This document shows positions 36,602-45,938 of a DNA stretch of 64,000 bases, piece after piece. Numbering within the stretch: the first letter of the stretch is position 1; each line of letters starts with the position of its first letter. The DNA lies in NCBI GenBank assembly GCA_030447305.1, contig JAUJPC010000003.1:124001-188000 (forward strand), given 5' to 3'. The position numbers were made by a program, and so were the translations under genes. Source of the stretch: Actinomycetota bacterium (GTDB taxonomy: Bacteria; Actinomycetota; CADDZG01; JAHWKV01). The notes under the pieces are model-generated. The model had not been told where the DNA came from. It was given only the letters and a program-made list of their open reading frames with translations, and did not search any database.

Positions 36602-37500
36602 ATGTTCGGAGGATTGTTCGGATCGTTAATAGGAAAGATCGCTGCTCTAGTCATCTCAATCACAGGCCTTACCGGCGGTCTCGTCGCCACGGGTAGTCTC
36701 CCGATGCTTGACCAGAGCGACGGGACTCTTGGCGCCTCCGGCGTTCAAACCCCTAACACCGCAGGGGCCGGTGTCCCGTTGAGCTTCCCGATATCCCCAC
36801 CGCCCAGGAGCTGGTCGAAGCCGGAGGGTCCCAGGACATGGCGATTGCCTCAGCCGGCCAGGCGATCCAGGCTGCCGGCACAGCCGAGGCTACGGCTCGC
36901 CAGGCCGCCGAAGCAGCACGCAAGTGCATTGAGCAGGTAACAGCATCGGTTTCTGCCCTGGTCGCCAAGGTTTCGGCCGTCACCACCCCTGAGGAGGCCC
37001 AGGCCCTCGTCACGCAAGCCAAAGGCATCGCCGAGTCAGCACATAACTGTGGTAAGCACGCGACAGCACTCGGCATGTCTGGAGTTGACCAGGCAAACCA
37101 GGCAAGAGCCCAGGCCGAAGCAGCAGCCAGGCAGCTTGATGGAGTCAACCTGACCGGCGCCACTCAGGGAGTTGTCAGCGCAGCTGAGTCTGCGGCCGGC
37201 ACTGCCACCGGCACAGCCGGTGAAGCCAACGACACGGCGCTCGGAGCCTTCCAGAAAGTTGCAGACCTTTCCATGGACCTGATGAGAATGGCTACAGAGA
37301 TGCAGAACAGCTTTGAGGCTCCTCTGGGCAACCCGGGCACTGTCCCTCCCCCCGTCCCGGCACCCACGACACCGCAGGTGCCCAACCCAGCCCAGTTCAG
37401 CGGCCAGTGGGAACAGTTCGGCATGGACATGGCTACTCGGGCCATGAGTGACTGGAGCAAGGAGGGGTTTTCCCGAAGCGGGTACACCGGCAAGAGGTAA
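36602..37500 (+). pseudogene. Membrane-anchored Ala-rich protein, paralog B, frameshifted
   Basis: ATG at 36602 (GGGAGGAAAG upstream) starts a short N-terminus with one membrane segment and ATGSLPMLDQ; the frame is lost at about 36778, where one extra G (CCCGG) restores VPVELPDIPTAQELVEAGG and the long second part. That part holds helical repeats, a Cys pair 40 residues apart (KCIEQ and HNCGK), a Pro-rich linker, and the ending FSGQWEQFGMDMATRAMSDW. Paralog C shares the Cys pair with the same spacing and a related ending. It lacks the cytoplasmic domain of paralog C. Exported helical domain of unknown role. Confidence 0.75.
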
Positions 37501-37525
37501 GCCCGCCGTACAACTACCCCTCGAA

Positions 37526-37551
37526 CGGTCGGTCCGCTGTGGGGCCGACCG
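37526..37551 (+). terminator. Hairpin after paralog B
   Basis: CGGTCGG, a 12-base loop, CCGACCG. No T-run; weak terminator candidate between paralog B and the secreted-protein gene. Confidence 0.35.
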
Positions 37552-37582
37552 CCAACATCGACGCGACAGATAGGAGAAGGAC

Positions 37583-38248
37583 GTGCCCGGCAAGCTCTTG
37601 ATACCAGCGAACACCCGGAGGTTGCTGGGGCTCTGTGTCCTGCTCACCTTGGGCGCCGGAAGCGGCGCACTCGTCGGCGCAGCCAGCGCAGCCCAGCCCA
37701 TCGCTGGCACCCGCCAGGCCGTGAGATCTCAGTCGGCGGCGGCGATCGACGATCCGTACGTGATCGGCACGCTGACTGTCGAGGAGCCCCCGGCTCCGAC
37801 TCGTTCCGCTCCGGTAGGAGCGAAGGCAGGGCCAAGCATCAACAGGCCTGCCAGGACCTCGACCAAGTCTGGGGCCTCTTACACCACTCCCTTGGTAGCT
37901 TCAGTTCCCGGCGCAACGGCGGTTGCGGCGCCGGCGGCGGCCATTCAGTGCGACAGGCTTGACGACGCGAAGATCCACTGGCTGCTCAACCTGGTGGCAA
38001 AAACCAGGGCGGCCAACCCGGACATGGATCAAGCCGGTGCCCGGGTAGACCGGGAGCTTAGAGGAGCCCTGGGCAAGAACATGTGCGCAGCGGAAGCTCA
38101 GAGATATGTGGGAGCAATGTGCGCCGAGCCCGCTGTTTACGCCTTCATGCAGAAGATGGTGGAGGAACTGCCATTCTTCGTGCGTCCCATCGTCGGCGAC
38201 CCATGCACTCACGACCTGGTGGCGGTGGCCAACAAGTACATGCGATGA
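37583..38248 (+). CDS. Secreted protein with four conserved-looking cysteines, unknown
   Basis: 221 residues. A signal peptide covers about 10-37 (LLGLCVLLTLGAGSGALVGA, cut near ASAAQP). A Ser/Thr/Pro/Ala linker runs to about 120. The C-terminal domain of about 100 residues has Cys at QCDRLD, NMCAAE, AMCAEP and DPCTHD, probably two disulfides, and a helical composition. I do not recognise it. GTG at 37583 follows AGGAGAAGG. It lies between paralog B and the ECF sigma gene, so it may belong to the same exported-protein regulon; that is inference. Confidence 0.65.
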   Translation: MPGKLLIPANTRRLLGLCVLLTLGAGSGALVGAASAAQPIAGTRQAVRSQSAAAIDDPYVIGTLTVEEPPAPTRSAPVGAKAGPSINRPARTSTKSGASYTTPLVASVPGATAVAAPAAAIQCDRLDDAKIHWLLNLVAKTRAANPDMDQAGARVDRELRGALGKNMCAAEAQRYVGAMCAEPAVYAFMQKMVEELPFFVRPIVGDPCTHDLVAVANKYMR

Positions 38249-38290
38249 CCAAGCGCCCTGCAGTGGCTTCGCCAATACGGGGGGCTCGTG

Positions 38291-38346
38291 GCCGGCAGTT
38301 CCAGCTGAAGCGCTGCCGGCTCGGCCCGGAGAGACCCGGGCCGAGC
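38291..38346 (+). terminator. Two adjacent GC hairpins
   Basis: GCCGGCAG with CTGCCGGC (38291-38320), partly exclusive with an 11-pair stem GCTCGGCCCGG-AGAGAC-CCGGGCCGAGC (38319-38346). No T-run. Placement between two same-strand genes fits a terminator or attenuator. Confidence 0.55.
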
Positions 38347-38451
38347 CCGTCCAAGAAACGGGCTATTCGTCCTTAACTTAAGCCCTTCGCTGCCGATAAC
38401 TACAAGACGACCAGGTTCTTGGCGGTTTCGCATGGGGGAGGACACTTCGTT

Positions 38452-39036
38452 TTGATAGACGGGCGGGGGCTGGATGGTGCCGTCAAGGCGGCCAAAGGCG
38501 GAGCCGACTGGGGCTGGACTGCTCTGTATCGCGCCCTCGCCCCCACCATCACCGGCTATCTCAAGGCTCAGGGTGCCCCGGAGCCGGAGGATGTCACCGC
38601 CGAGGTCTTCATCCAGGCGGTCAAGGGGATCGACCGCTTCAACGGTGACGGCACCGCCTTTCGTTCCTGGGTCTTCTGCATCGCCCACAACAAGTTGGTC
38701 GACGATATCCGCCGCCGCCGGCGCCGGCCGGTGGATCTGGTCCCGGATGCCAGCCGCAAGCTGGTGCATCCGTCGAACGTCGAAGACCAGGCCATGCGAA
38801 ACCTTGCGGACGGCAAGCTCCGCGAGATGTTTTCTCGGCTGACGGTCGACCAGCGCAATGTCCTCTACCTGCGGATGATCGGCGGTCTGACGCTCGAGGA
38901 GGCGGCGAAGGTCCTGGGCAAGCCGTCCTCCGCGGTGAAAGCCCTCCAAAGGCGGGGCCTAGGGACGATCAAGCGGGAGCTTCCCGCGCAGGGGTATCAA
39001 ATCGAGCAGCCCAGCCGTTTACCGGCAATAGGGTGA
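38452..39036 (+). CDS. ECF-type RNA polymerase sigma factor
   Basis: About 194 residues. Region 2 has WTALYRALAPTITGYLKAQG, EPEDVTAEVFIQAVKGIDRF and AFRSWVFCIAHNKLVDDIRRRRRRP, the last being the -10-recognition helix. Region 4 has MFSRLTVDQRNVLYLRMIGGLTLEEAAKVLGKPSSAVKALQRRGL, a typical helix-turn-helix for -35 binding. TTG at 38452 is preferred (GGGGGAGG 11 bases upstream); TTG at 38419 is possible. Its stop overlaps the next GTG by GTGA, so the product of that membrane-anchored gene is a likely anti-sigma partner. Confidence 0.88.
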   Translation: MIDGRGLDGAVKAAKGGADWGWTALYRALAPTITGYLKAQGAPEPEDVTAEVFIQAVKGIDRFNGDGTAFRSWVFCIAHNKLVDDIRRRRRRPVDLVPDASRKLVHPSNVEDQAMRNLADGKLREMFSRLTVDQRNVLYLRMIGGLTLEEAAKVLGKPSSAVKALQRRGLGTIKRELPAQGYQIEQPSRLPAIG

Positions 39037-40180
39037 ATGACTTGAATATCGCCGACGGCGACTTCGACAAACTGATAGAGGGAAAACCCGGCGTCTCCGG
39101 ATGGGAGGCCAACGAGCTGGCGCGGATTATGCGGTACCTCACCTCCACCTATGTGAGGCCAATTCCGCCGGCAACCGAGACGAGTCATCTGCAGGCCATC
39201 AAGCAGGCGAACTGGGATCGAGCCGCCGCGGGATCCAAAACCGCGACGGCCGGTGCATTCCTCTCGGTAATGGAGCCATTGAGGGCCGTCGGAGCAGGGC
39301 TTCGACGGTTCGGCTTTGTTCACCTTTCGGGCTCAACCGCGGTTTGGGCCCTGGTCGCGGCGCTCTTTTTGGTCTCCGCCACAGGTGGACTGGCAGCGGC
39401 AGGGGTTCTCCCCGACCCCATCCAGTCGGCCGTCTGGCACGCCGCCAACACGGTGGGGATAGAAGTCCCGGTGCCGGCCGGCGCCAATCCGGGCGTTCAC
39501 GTCTCGGATCCGATGGCTCCCGACACGATCAACTCCAGCGAGGGCCACGTGGCCGACCAGGAGGCGGCGCTCGCGTCGGCTCAACAGGCGATCACCGTGG
39601 CCGAGCAGGCGCAGAAAGCAGCTCAGGAGGCCGCTATCACCTCGGCGAGATGCATCGAGGAGTCGATGGCGCAGATCTCCACACTGGTGGACGGAATCCT
39701 TGGCATCACCGGCCAGGCCCAGGCGCAAGCAATGGTCACCGAGGCCCGGAATATCGGCAGCCGCGTAAAGGTGTGCTCGGACCAGGCGGCGGCCATCGGG
39801 CAAAGCGGAGTGGCTTACGCATCCCGAGCCGCCCAGCTTGCTGATGGGGCGTTGGAGGGGAATTCGTCGCCGAGCGCCCAGGTGCTGGCGTCGGTGCAGA
39901 ATGCCCAGAAGGCGGCCCGCATGGCCGAAACCTCGGCCCACAGGGCGCTGGCCGTCAGTCAGTCGATCGTGGACAACGTCAGCGGCCTGACGGCGAGCCT
40001 GGTCAACAGCACGGTCAGTCTCCAACAAAACCTCCGCCTGCTGCCCCGCCGGCTGTCGGAACGCCGGCTGCGCCGCCCGCCGGAAATACCACCCACCCGC
40101 AGGCCTGGGCCAACTGGGGAATGGACTACTCCAATGAGATCATGAAGTCCTACATGAGAGGAGCGAGAAGAAGCCGGTAA
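39033..40180 (+). pseudogene. Putative membrane-bound anti-sigma-like protein, paralog C, frameshift near 3' end
   Basis: Starts GTG overlapping the sigma stop. Residues 1-70 are a cytoplasmic domain (ELARIMRYLTSTYVRPIPP, then SHLQAIKQANW) fit to bind a sigma factor. A membrane helix (ALVAALFLVSATGGLAAAG) and GVLPDPIQSAVWHAANTVGIEVP follow, then an exported helical domain with Cys pair RCIEES/VKVCSD spaced as in paralog B. The visible frame ends at 40145 in an unlikely Arg-rich tail; one extra A in AAAA (40027-40030) gives KPPPAAPP and WANWGMDYSNEIMKSYM, like paralog B, to TAA at 40180. Anti-sigma role is inferred from position. Confidence 0.75.
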
Positions 40181-40244
40181 CAGTTGCGAGTTGCGTCTTT
40201 GGGAGCTGCCTTAATGCGGCTTCATCCAGCACGCAGCAGTGCGG

Positions 40245-40874
40245 CTATGCCTTAGGGCCGACAGGAGCAATGTCCAGATCGCGGTAGGTGATTACCGGCT
40301 CATATAGGATTCCGAGTTCCTCGATCTTTGGGCGTGTAAGGTCGCCACGATCGACCAGCGGAATGACCATCACGACGTTAACGTCGAGTGCCTTAAGAGC
40401 ATCGAGTGCTTTGAGAATCGACTTGCCGGTGGTGGCCACATCATCAACGACGAGAGCGGAGATACCAGGCGCCAACTCTGCTCCCTCGATGAGCTTCTGC
40501 TTGCCGTGTGCCTTTGGTTCTTTCCGAACAAAGAACCAATCTTTCGACAGATCCATGGCAACTGCAACGGCTATAGCATCGGCCCCTAAAGTCGGGCCTC
40601 CAACCGCTTCAAAGCTGGCGCCGGCGCCCTTGGTGATTTCGTCCACGGCTTGAACCACCAGCCGAAGGCGCTCGCCGGACGAAGTTGCCGTCTTTGCATC
40701 GACATAGTCATAGCTGAGTCCGGCCGACGACAGTTGAAAAGGCTCCTCTCGATGTTGGTGCCCATGGTCCAATACCAACCTTGTGATAAGCCTCCGTAGG
40801 TCAGTCAGCGGATCAGATGGTGCAACCAAGGTGTCCATAGATATGATCGCGCCTACCTCCTCGTGATCTGTCAC
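40245..40874 (-). CDS. pyrE: Orotate phosphoribosyltransferase
   Basis: 209 residues with the PRPP-binding signature ISALVVDDVATTGKSILKA and the OPRTase loop FFVRKEPKAHGKQKLIEG, which carries the catalytic Lys/His residues. GGPTLGADAIAVAVA also matches. It makes orotidine monophosphate from orotate and PRPP in pyrimidine synthesis. GTG at 40874 opens the frame; ATG at 40838 is possible, but the GAGGAGG upstream of it is about 16 bases away. It lies just outside the tRNA-Lys element. Nearby pyr genes are not seen. Confidence 0.9.
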   Translation of the reverse strand: MTDHEEVGAIISMDTLVAPSDPLTDLRRLITRLVLDHGHQHREEPFQLSSAGLSYDYVDAKTATSSGERLRLVVQAVDEITKGAGASFEAVGGPTLGADAIAVAVAMDLSKDWFFVRKEPKAHGKQKLIEGAELAPGISALVVDDVATTGKSILKALDALKALDVNVVMVIPLVDRGDLTRPKIEELGILYEPVITYRDLDIAPVGPKA

Positions 40875-41109
40875 TGGGCAGATCCGAAATGGGAGCAGCC
40901 ACCAGACCGCGCGTGGTCAAGAAGCGATCTTCCATACGGGGTGGTCGGATCGATCTTAGGCTTGCGTGCTTCCATCACGCCGTCCCTTCTGCACAGCCGG
41001 CATGTGCAATTGTGTCATGCCTCCATGGTGCGGCGGGAATTCGAGGGCCTTTGTTGAGGAGCCGGCCGACCTACAAACTCCGGCGCTGGTTCGCGCACGG
41101 GCCGGGGTG

Positions 41110-41152
41110 GTGGGCCCCCAGGGACTCGAACCCTGCCCGTCGGATTAAAAGT
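41110..41152. repeat. Left attachment site (attL-like), copy of tRNA-Lys 3' half
   Basis: GTGGGCCCCCAGGGACTCGA through to TTAAAAGT, identical over 43 bases to 54223-54265. After this the sequence departs from tRNA, so no second tRNA can be made here. Confidence 0.9.
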
Positions 41153-42097
41153 TTGATTTCGTTCGTCCGACCTCGTCCTGTCGTGTCTAATGAATTGGGT
41201 TTTACGCACAAAAAGGCCTCTTACATGATCCCGTCGTCCTAGCAGATTCGACCCCATCCGGCTAGGTTCGGCAGACATCCGGCAGACTCAGACATCTGCA
41301 GCCCTCAATCAGGTAGACAGGAATCTGGATTCGATGCCCAGTTGGCACGATGTTCAGGTCGGCTCCACTTTGGGCAGACCCGTGTCGCCCGTCACTCGAA
41401 CCTCAACCTGTGGAGCTGTGGCTCACCGCACTGGCGGAGCCATGCGCAACCTGATCCAAGGAATCGAATGGCAGAAGGTCGTTCACGAGGGCCAGTGGTC
41501 GGCGAGTATCTCGACCGCGTGCAGCAGGTCGAGGGACTCGTCGGTGACACGGTCACCGCCTTCGCCACCGTACTGCCGCCCAGGTTAAGGGACTCACCGA
41601 CACTATCCTGCGCCGTGGCCGTTCTCATCGCAACGAGCGAAACCCTCGGAGTGGGCTCCCTTCCCCCTTCCGCGAAATACAGTACCGGCGGAAAAACCAA
41701 TCCCGACTTGTATCCGGCTGGGTGGAGGACGTTCAAAACCTACGGAAAAGCGACCAGTTCGGCCAGGACCATTGCGCCAATGCCTGGAGCCAAGAGCGTG
41801 CTGATGAAATAACGGAAGTCTCCTGCAAGGAGGAAAACAAGATTCGAGCGGCTCTAGACATCGCGGCGATCCTCGGAATTGGGTTGGAGAGACAGATGTA
41901 TCGAATGGATTCCGGTTCACTGCTTGGGGCAACTATCCCTTGACTGTCTAAAGAGGAGGCAAAATTGCTCCGACAGCAGAGAGAACCGAAATATGCCTGA
42001 GCCTACGACCCCGATCACCGCAGCACCGTAGAGCCAAGCTCCCCTCGAGCTCATTGAGGCTCACCTTGGATTTAGGCCGAAAGGAAGGATCCTAAAG
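41153..42097. other. Left part of the element without a supported gene
   Basis: Several overlapping frames, none with family resemblance. GAAAGGAAGGATCC at 42079-42092 precedes the gene at 42098. Confidence 0.45.
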
Positions 42098-43042
42098 ATG
42101 GCGGGCAGAGCACTGCTTCTCAAGCTCACCTTGATCGTTGCTGTGTCGACAGCCGTACTGGGCCCTACCGACGCCTCAGCGCAGCAGGCGGTTAACCTGG
42201 GAATCAAGCCGGTCGGTCAGCAGGGCAATTACTTCGACACTTCCCTAGCAGCGGGTGAAAGCCGGAATCTAACCGCGGAGCTCTGAAACTTTGGCACCGT
42301 ACCCATTGCCGCACGGACCTTTCCGGCCGACGCTACACGATAATCAACGGCGGCTTCGCTGCGGGTGAGGTCCGAGCCAAGGACCGGGACGACTCTTTGG
42401 ATGGACTACAGGGAGGAGGTGAGTGTCCCCCCCAACACGCCACCCGGCGAGTACTTCACGAGCTTGGTCGTAGAAAATGATCAACCCATAAAGGGCAGAG
42501 GCGCAGTGGCGGTCAACCAGGTGGAGCGGCAGTGATTGCCGTTGCGATCACTGTGCCGGGGCCTCATCAACCCGGGTTGGAGTTTGGGAATCAGGCCCGG
42601 CACACTGTGCTCGGAGACAGGTCCGTAGTAGCGGTCGACCTCAAGAACACCGGGAATGTGCGTTTGCCCCCCGCCGGTGAGATCTCATCACGACTCGTCC
42701 GATATGGTCGTCTTTCAAGCGCCCATAGCCATGGACTCCTTTTACGCATTCACCAGCACCTCGGTTGAGAGCCCTTTAGAGAACCGTCTGGAACCGGGTC
42801 GATACAAAGCAGCTTTGAAGTTGGCGGACACAAAACGTGGAATTAAGGCGGAGTCAGGCGCACTCCCCTTCGAGGTGGCGCCTGGGCCCGATACCGTTCA
42901 GGACCCTGCCGGACTCAACCGAGTCGGGGACGCCGTTGAGAATGCCGATTTGCCCCCCTGGATTCCGTTCGCAGGAGCAGCTGCCCTGGTTCTTGTGCTC
43001 GCGGTGGGCTTCTTATTGGGGCGCCGTCAGCCCAAGGGATGA
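42098..43042 (+). pseudogene. DUF916-like surface protein, several frame breaks
   Basis: The pieces form one protein of about 310 residues: a signal peptide (LLLKLTLIVAVSTAVLGPTD), VNLGIKPVGQQGNYFDTSLA, an N-F-G-T-V-P-I-A-A-R-T block, YTIINGGFAAGE, a TPPGEYFTSLVVEND strand, AITVPGPHQPGLE, LKNTGNVRLPPAGE, LEPGRYKAALKLADT, and a C-terminal membrane helix (WIPFAGAAALVLVLAVGFLL) with RRQPKG. This order resembles DUF916/WxL-interacting cell-surface proteins. There is an in-frame TGA at about 42284 and shifts near 42341, 42405, 42530 and 42690. Real decay or poor sequence. Confidence 0.6.
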
Positions 43043-43377
43043 ACCTGATGCTCCCCGCCACGGGATCCGGGCAGTGAGGTCCCTAGCTTCCGTTTCGCGC
43101 GGCTGGAAGTAGGGACTCACCGCCTATCCGTTATTGCGGTAGGGCGACGTGTTGGAGCATTCCTCTACCGTTGCAAGACATCTGGGACATTTCTCTTTGA
43201 GTGGTTTGACGTCTCAGATATATTGAGTAACCTGTATAGGGTGTGTACACGCATCATGATTGTAACCAGCCCTTTAGGGTTGGCCTTTAAGGAGTCATGG
43301 GTCCCCACGTCTCAACCGAATAACGCAGGGCTATCAGCCGAAAGGCCCTCAATTAGTTCAGTAGAGAAAGGAAGTCA
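43043..43377. promoter_or_regulatory. Leader region of the TasA/SipW operon
   Basis: 335 bases with no gene, AT-richer than its surroundings. It holds TTGACG (43206-43211) with TGTATA 21 bases on, a spacing longer than the optimum; an 8-bp palindrome GTGTACAC (43243-43250); and an inverted repeat CCCTTTAGGG near 43271. GAAAGGAAG lies just before the ATG at 43378. A regulated promoter is likely; assignment of boxes is tentative. Confidence 0.4.
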
Positions 43378-43971
43378 ATGAATCTGAAAGATCGTAAGAG
43401 CAAGCTGCTACTCACCGCAGTCATGTTGACAGGAGTGGTGGCTCTGGCGACCTTCGGCACGTTCGCCCTCTTCACCAATCAGGAAGCCGTCGGCTCCAAC
43501 GCTTTCACCGCTGGGACCGTCGACATAAGTACGTCTCCGGTATCAACGGTGATTAACTTTTCTGGAATGGTGCCGGGCGACACGGTGACCAACCCAATCA
43601 CCGCCTCCAACAACGGCAACCAATCGCTTCGCTACGCGGTGACTTCGTCGGCCACAAACGCGGACGCAAAGGCCCTGAAGGACCAGCTCGTCATGACGGT
43701 CAAGACGGTCGACGTCACCACTCCGACCACACCGTGTGACAACTTTGACGGCACGCAGCTATACACCGGCGACGTCGACTCAACCGCCGGCCTTATCATC
43801 GGCGACCCGGCGGCGGGAGCCCAGACTGGCGACCGGACGCTGGCCGCCGCGGCCTCCGAGACGTTGTGCTTCCGCGTGAACCTTCCCTCGGCGACGGGCA
43901 ACGCCTACCAGGGTGCTACCACGACGGTGACGTTCACCTTCAACGCCGAGCAGACCACCAACAACGCATAG
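43378..43971 (+). CDS. TasA/camelysin-like secreted fibre protein 1
   Basis: 197 residues. The N-terminus has a signal segment (KLLLTAVMLTGVVALATFGT) and FALFTNQEAVGSNAFTAGTVDIS, matching the SipW-cognate signal class (gTfAyFtd.e...n.FtaGtvdl). The mature part has VPGDTVTNPITASNNGNQSLRY, as in TasA and camelysin (CalY) proteins, and two Cys (TPCDNF and TLCFRV). TasA-type proteins form biofilm fibres after cleavage by SipW. It is followed 36 bases later by a signal peptidase gene. Likely the major subunit of the six-gene unit. Confidence 0.88.
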   Translation: MNLKDRKSKLLLTAVMLTGVVALATFGTFALFTNQEAVGSNAFTAGTVDISTSPVSTVINFSGMVPGDTVTNPITASNNGNQSLRYAVTSSATNADAKALKDQLVMTVKTVDVTTPTTPCDNFDGTQLYTGDVDSTAGLIIGDPAAGAQTGDRTLAAAASETLCFRVNLPSATGNAYQGATTTVTFTFNAEQTTNNA

Positions 43972-44006
43972 CGCTGGATTAGCCGGAGCTTTTGCGGGAC
44001 TGGGAC

Positions 44007-44624
44007 ATGGTAGGAAACCGGATCGGGCTGTCCAGTTGGCGAGCGCCACTGCTTTTGGCGTGGCGCATCGCCAGCGGCGGCGCTCTCGTCGTCATCGTGG
44101 GCGGTCTGGCCTTGCTGGCAGTGTCTACTAGGATGGGTTACCAGAACCTGTTCGTCCGCAGCGGCAGCATGACCGGCTTTGCGTCAATCGGAAGTCTGGT
44201 CGTAGCCCGACCCCTCAAAGCCGCCGACGTCAAGGTGGGGGATGTGATTCTCCTTCGGCGGCAACACGAGGGGCGGGCCATGACCCCGGTGCTTCACCGT
44301 GTCATCGAGCGCAAGGTGGACAACGACGGTCAGATCGTGGTTCGCACTAAGGGGGACGCGAACCGCGACCCCGACCCCGAACCGTACCTGGTGGGACAAG
44401 AGACCCTCACCCCCGTTTTCGTGGTTCCCCGTATAGGGTTTCTGCTGGCCACCCTCCGCTCGCCCGCCGGCTGGCTGGGGCTGGTCGTGTTGCCTGCCGT
44501 GCTCCTGCTGTCGGTGGTGTTGGTCCGCCTCTGGTCGCCGCCTGACGAGCCAACTCTGGGCACTTCTTCCGACCCACCCTACTCACAGGAGGGCGGTGAT
44601 GGGGGTTTCCGCGCCGGAATGTAG
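44007..44624 (+). CDS. SipW-type signal peptidase I (S26B)
   Basis: About 205 residues. N-terminal membrane helix (ALVVIVGGLALLAV), catalytic Ser in VRSGSMTGF, and His instead of Lys as the second catalytic residue in VLHRVIERKV, which defines the archaeal/ER-type S26B group to which SipW belongs. TKGDANRDPDPE supplies the third conserved block. A C-terminal membrane helix (LGLVVLPAVLLLSVVLVRLW) follows. ATG at 44007 is preferred to TTG at 43992. It likely processes the TasA-like proteins coded on either side. Its end overlaps the next gene by 26 bases. Confidence 0.85.
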   Translation: MVGNRIGLSSWRAPLLLAWRIASGGALVVIVGGLALLAVSTRMGYQNLFVRSGSMTGFASIGSLVVARPLKAADVKVGDVILLRRQHEGRAMTPVLHRVIERKVDNDGQIVVRTKGDANRDPDPEPYLVGQETLTPVFVVPRIGFLLATLRSPAGWLGLVVLPAVLLLSVVLVRLWSPPDEPTLGTSSDPPYSQEGGDGGFRAGM

Positions 44625-45285
44625 CTGCCCCGGCTGCAGTCTAAGGTCTCGTATTGGGCTTGTACGAGTGAAGGCGGTGAAATTTGGGATTCCCCCGGGA
44701 TCCTTGACGGCAAAGCTTGGCCTGACTGCCCTGGCGCTTGCTCTCTTCGGAGCCGGATTTGCCGGAACGTTAGCGATTTTCACCGCGACAGCGAGCAACG
44801 GCAGCAACACCTTCACTACCGGCACGGTCATCTTGGGGGACAACGACTCCGGTGCGGCCATGCTGGCGCTTTCCAACGCCAAGCCGGGCGACTCGGATAC
44901 CTCGTGCATCCGGGTGTCCTACACGGGGTCGCTGGCGTCCACGGTGCGCCTCTACGGGACGACAACCGGAACCGGCTTGGATCCCTACCTAACCCTAACC
45001 GTCACCCGTGGCGCGCTTTCCACGGCGTTCGACAACTGCACCGGCTTCGTGGCCGACGTCACTAACTACATCGGTGCAGGCAGCGGCGTGGTCTACAGCG
45101 GCACGCTTCAGGGGTTCGCCGATGATTACGCGACCGCACTGGTAGACCCGACCTCGGGTGCACCCGAGACGTGGACGAACGGCGAGACGCACGACTACAG
45201 GTTCGTGGTGACCGTGGGTACCAGCGACAGCGGTCAGGGCAAGACGGCCTCCCAAACCTTTACCTGGGAGGCTAGGAACACTTGA
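44599..45285 (+). CDS. TasA-like secreted protein 2
   Basis: About 228 residues. A Cys-containing leader (CSCPGC) precedes a signal segment LTAKLGLTALALALFGAGFA, then GTLAIFTATASNGSNTFTTGTVILG, again the SipW-cognate pattern. The mature part has Cys at TSCIRV and DNCTGF and is rich in Thr, Gly and Asp, with SNAKPGDSDTSC resembling the N-P-G-D turn of TasA. ATG at 44599 follows AGGAGG. The long N-terminus is odd; translation could begin nearer the signal segment. Its stop overlaps the next TTG. Confidence 0.8.
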   Translation: MGVSAPECSCPGCSLRSRIGLVRVKAVKFGIPPGSLTAKLGLTALALALFGAGFAGTLAIFTATASNGSNTFTTGTVILGDNDSGAAMLALSNAKPGDSDTSCIRVSYTGSLASTVRLYGTTTGTGLDPYLTLTVTRGALSTAFDNCTGFVADVTNYIGAGSGVVYSGTLQGFADDYATALVDPTSGAPETWTNGETHDYRFVVTVGTSDSGQGKTASQTFTWEARNT

Positions 45286-45938
45286 TCCGGACGGTCCCTT
45301 GGGGCGTGAAGCTGCTGGTGAGCGCTAGCGTGGCGGCCGTGGTGGTGCCGGCTGTGATTATCATGGGCCGTTCACCGGAGGCTAATCCTAATCTGCCGAA
45401 CCAAGACTCGCCGACGATGCATCTTGGCTTGTCCGGAGCGCCCAACAAGACCTTCAGCAAGGGAACAATCAAGCTAACCAACCACCCGAAACGGACCCTG
45501 GTTAGCTTTGTCAACATGCTGCCGGGGGATACCGTGACGAATCCGCTGGCGCTATCCAACGAGGGCACGCAGCCGCTCCGGTACTCTTTGAGTTCGACGG
45601 CCACCAATCCGGACCGATTGCGCCTTAAGGATCAGTTGGTCCTCACCGTCAGGACCATCGACGTCACCAGTCCCCGCATCCCCTGCAACAACTTTGACGG
45701 CGCCAGACTTTATACCGGCGATCTTGATTCGGTGACGGGACGAATCATCGGCAATCCGGCGCCGGGTCAACATGGCCGATCGGAAGGCGGTGGTGATCGG
45801 CTCATCGCTGCCCGCTCGTCCGAGACGTTGTGCTTTCGTGTGAGCCTGCCGCGGGAGACGGGGAACGCCTTCCAGGCCGCTGCGACGGTCGCCACCTTTA
45901 CCGTCGACGCCGAACAGATCCCCAGCCGAAGCCGCTGA
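45282..45938 (+). CDS. TasA/camelysin-like secreted protein 3
   Basis: 218 residues, clearly paralogous to protein 1: LPGDTVTNPLALSNEGTQPLRYSLSSTATN, LKDQLVLTVRTIDVTSPRIPCNNFDGARLYTGDLDSVTG and SSETLCFRVSLP parallel the corresponding blocks at 43378-43971. The signal segment (LLVSASVAAVVVPAVIIMG) lacks the gTfA.Ft cleavage context, so it may remain anchored or be handled by the second peptidase. TTG at 45282 overlaps the upstream stop (TTGA). Duplication within the cluster is evident. Confidence 0.83.
   Translation: MIRTVPWGVKLLVSASVAAVVVPAVIIMGRSPEANPNLPNQDSPTMHLGLSGAPNKTFSKGTIKLTNHPKRTLVSFVNMLPGDTVTNPLALSNEGTQPLRYSLSSTATNPDRLRLKDQLVLTVRTIDVTSPRIPCNNFDGARLYTGDLDSVTGRIIGNPAPGQHGRSEGGGDRLIAARSSETLCFRVSLPRETGNAFQAAATVATFTVDAEQIPSRSR

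Noticed and set aside
41110-41152. A second tRNA-Lys gene
   Set aside because: Only the 3' half is present; sequence leaves the tRNA at the anticodon loop. It is an attachment-site copy.
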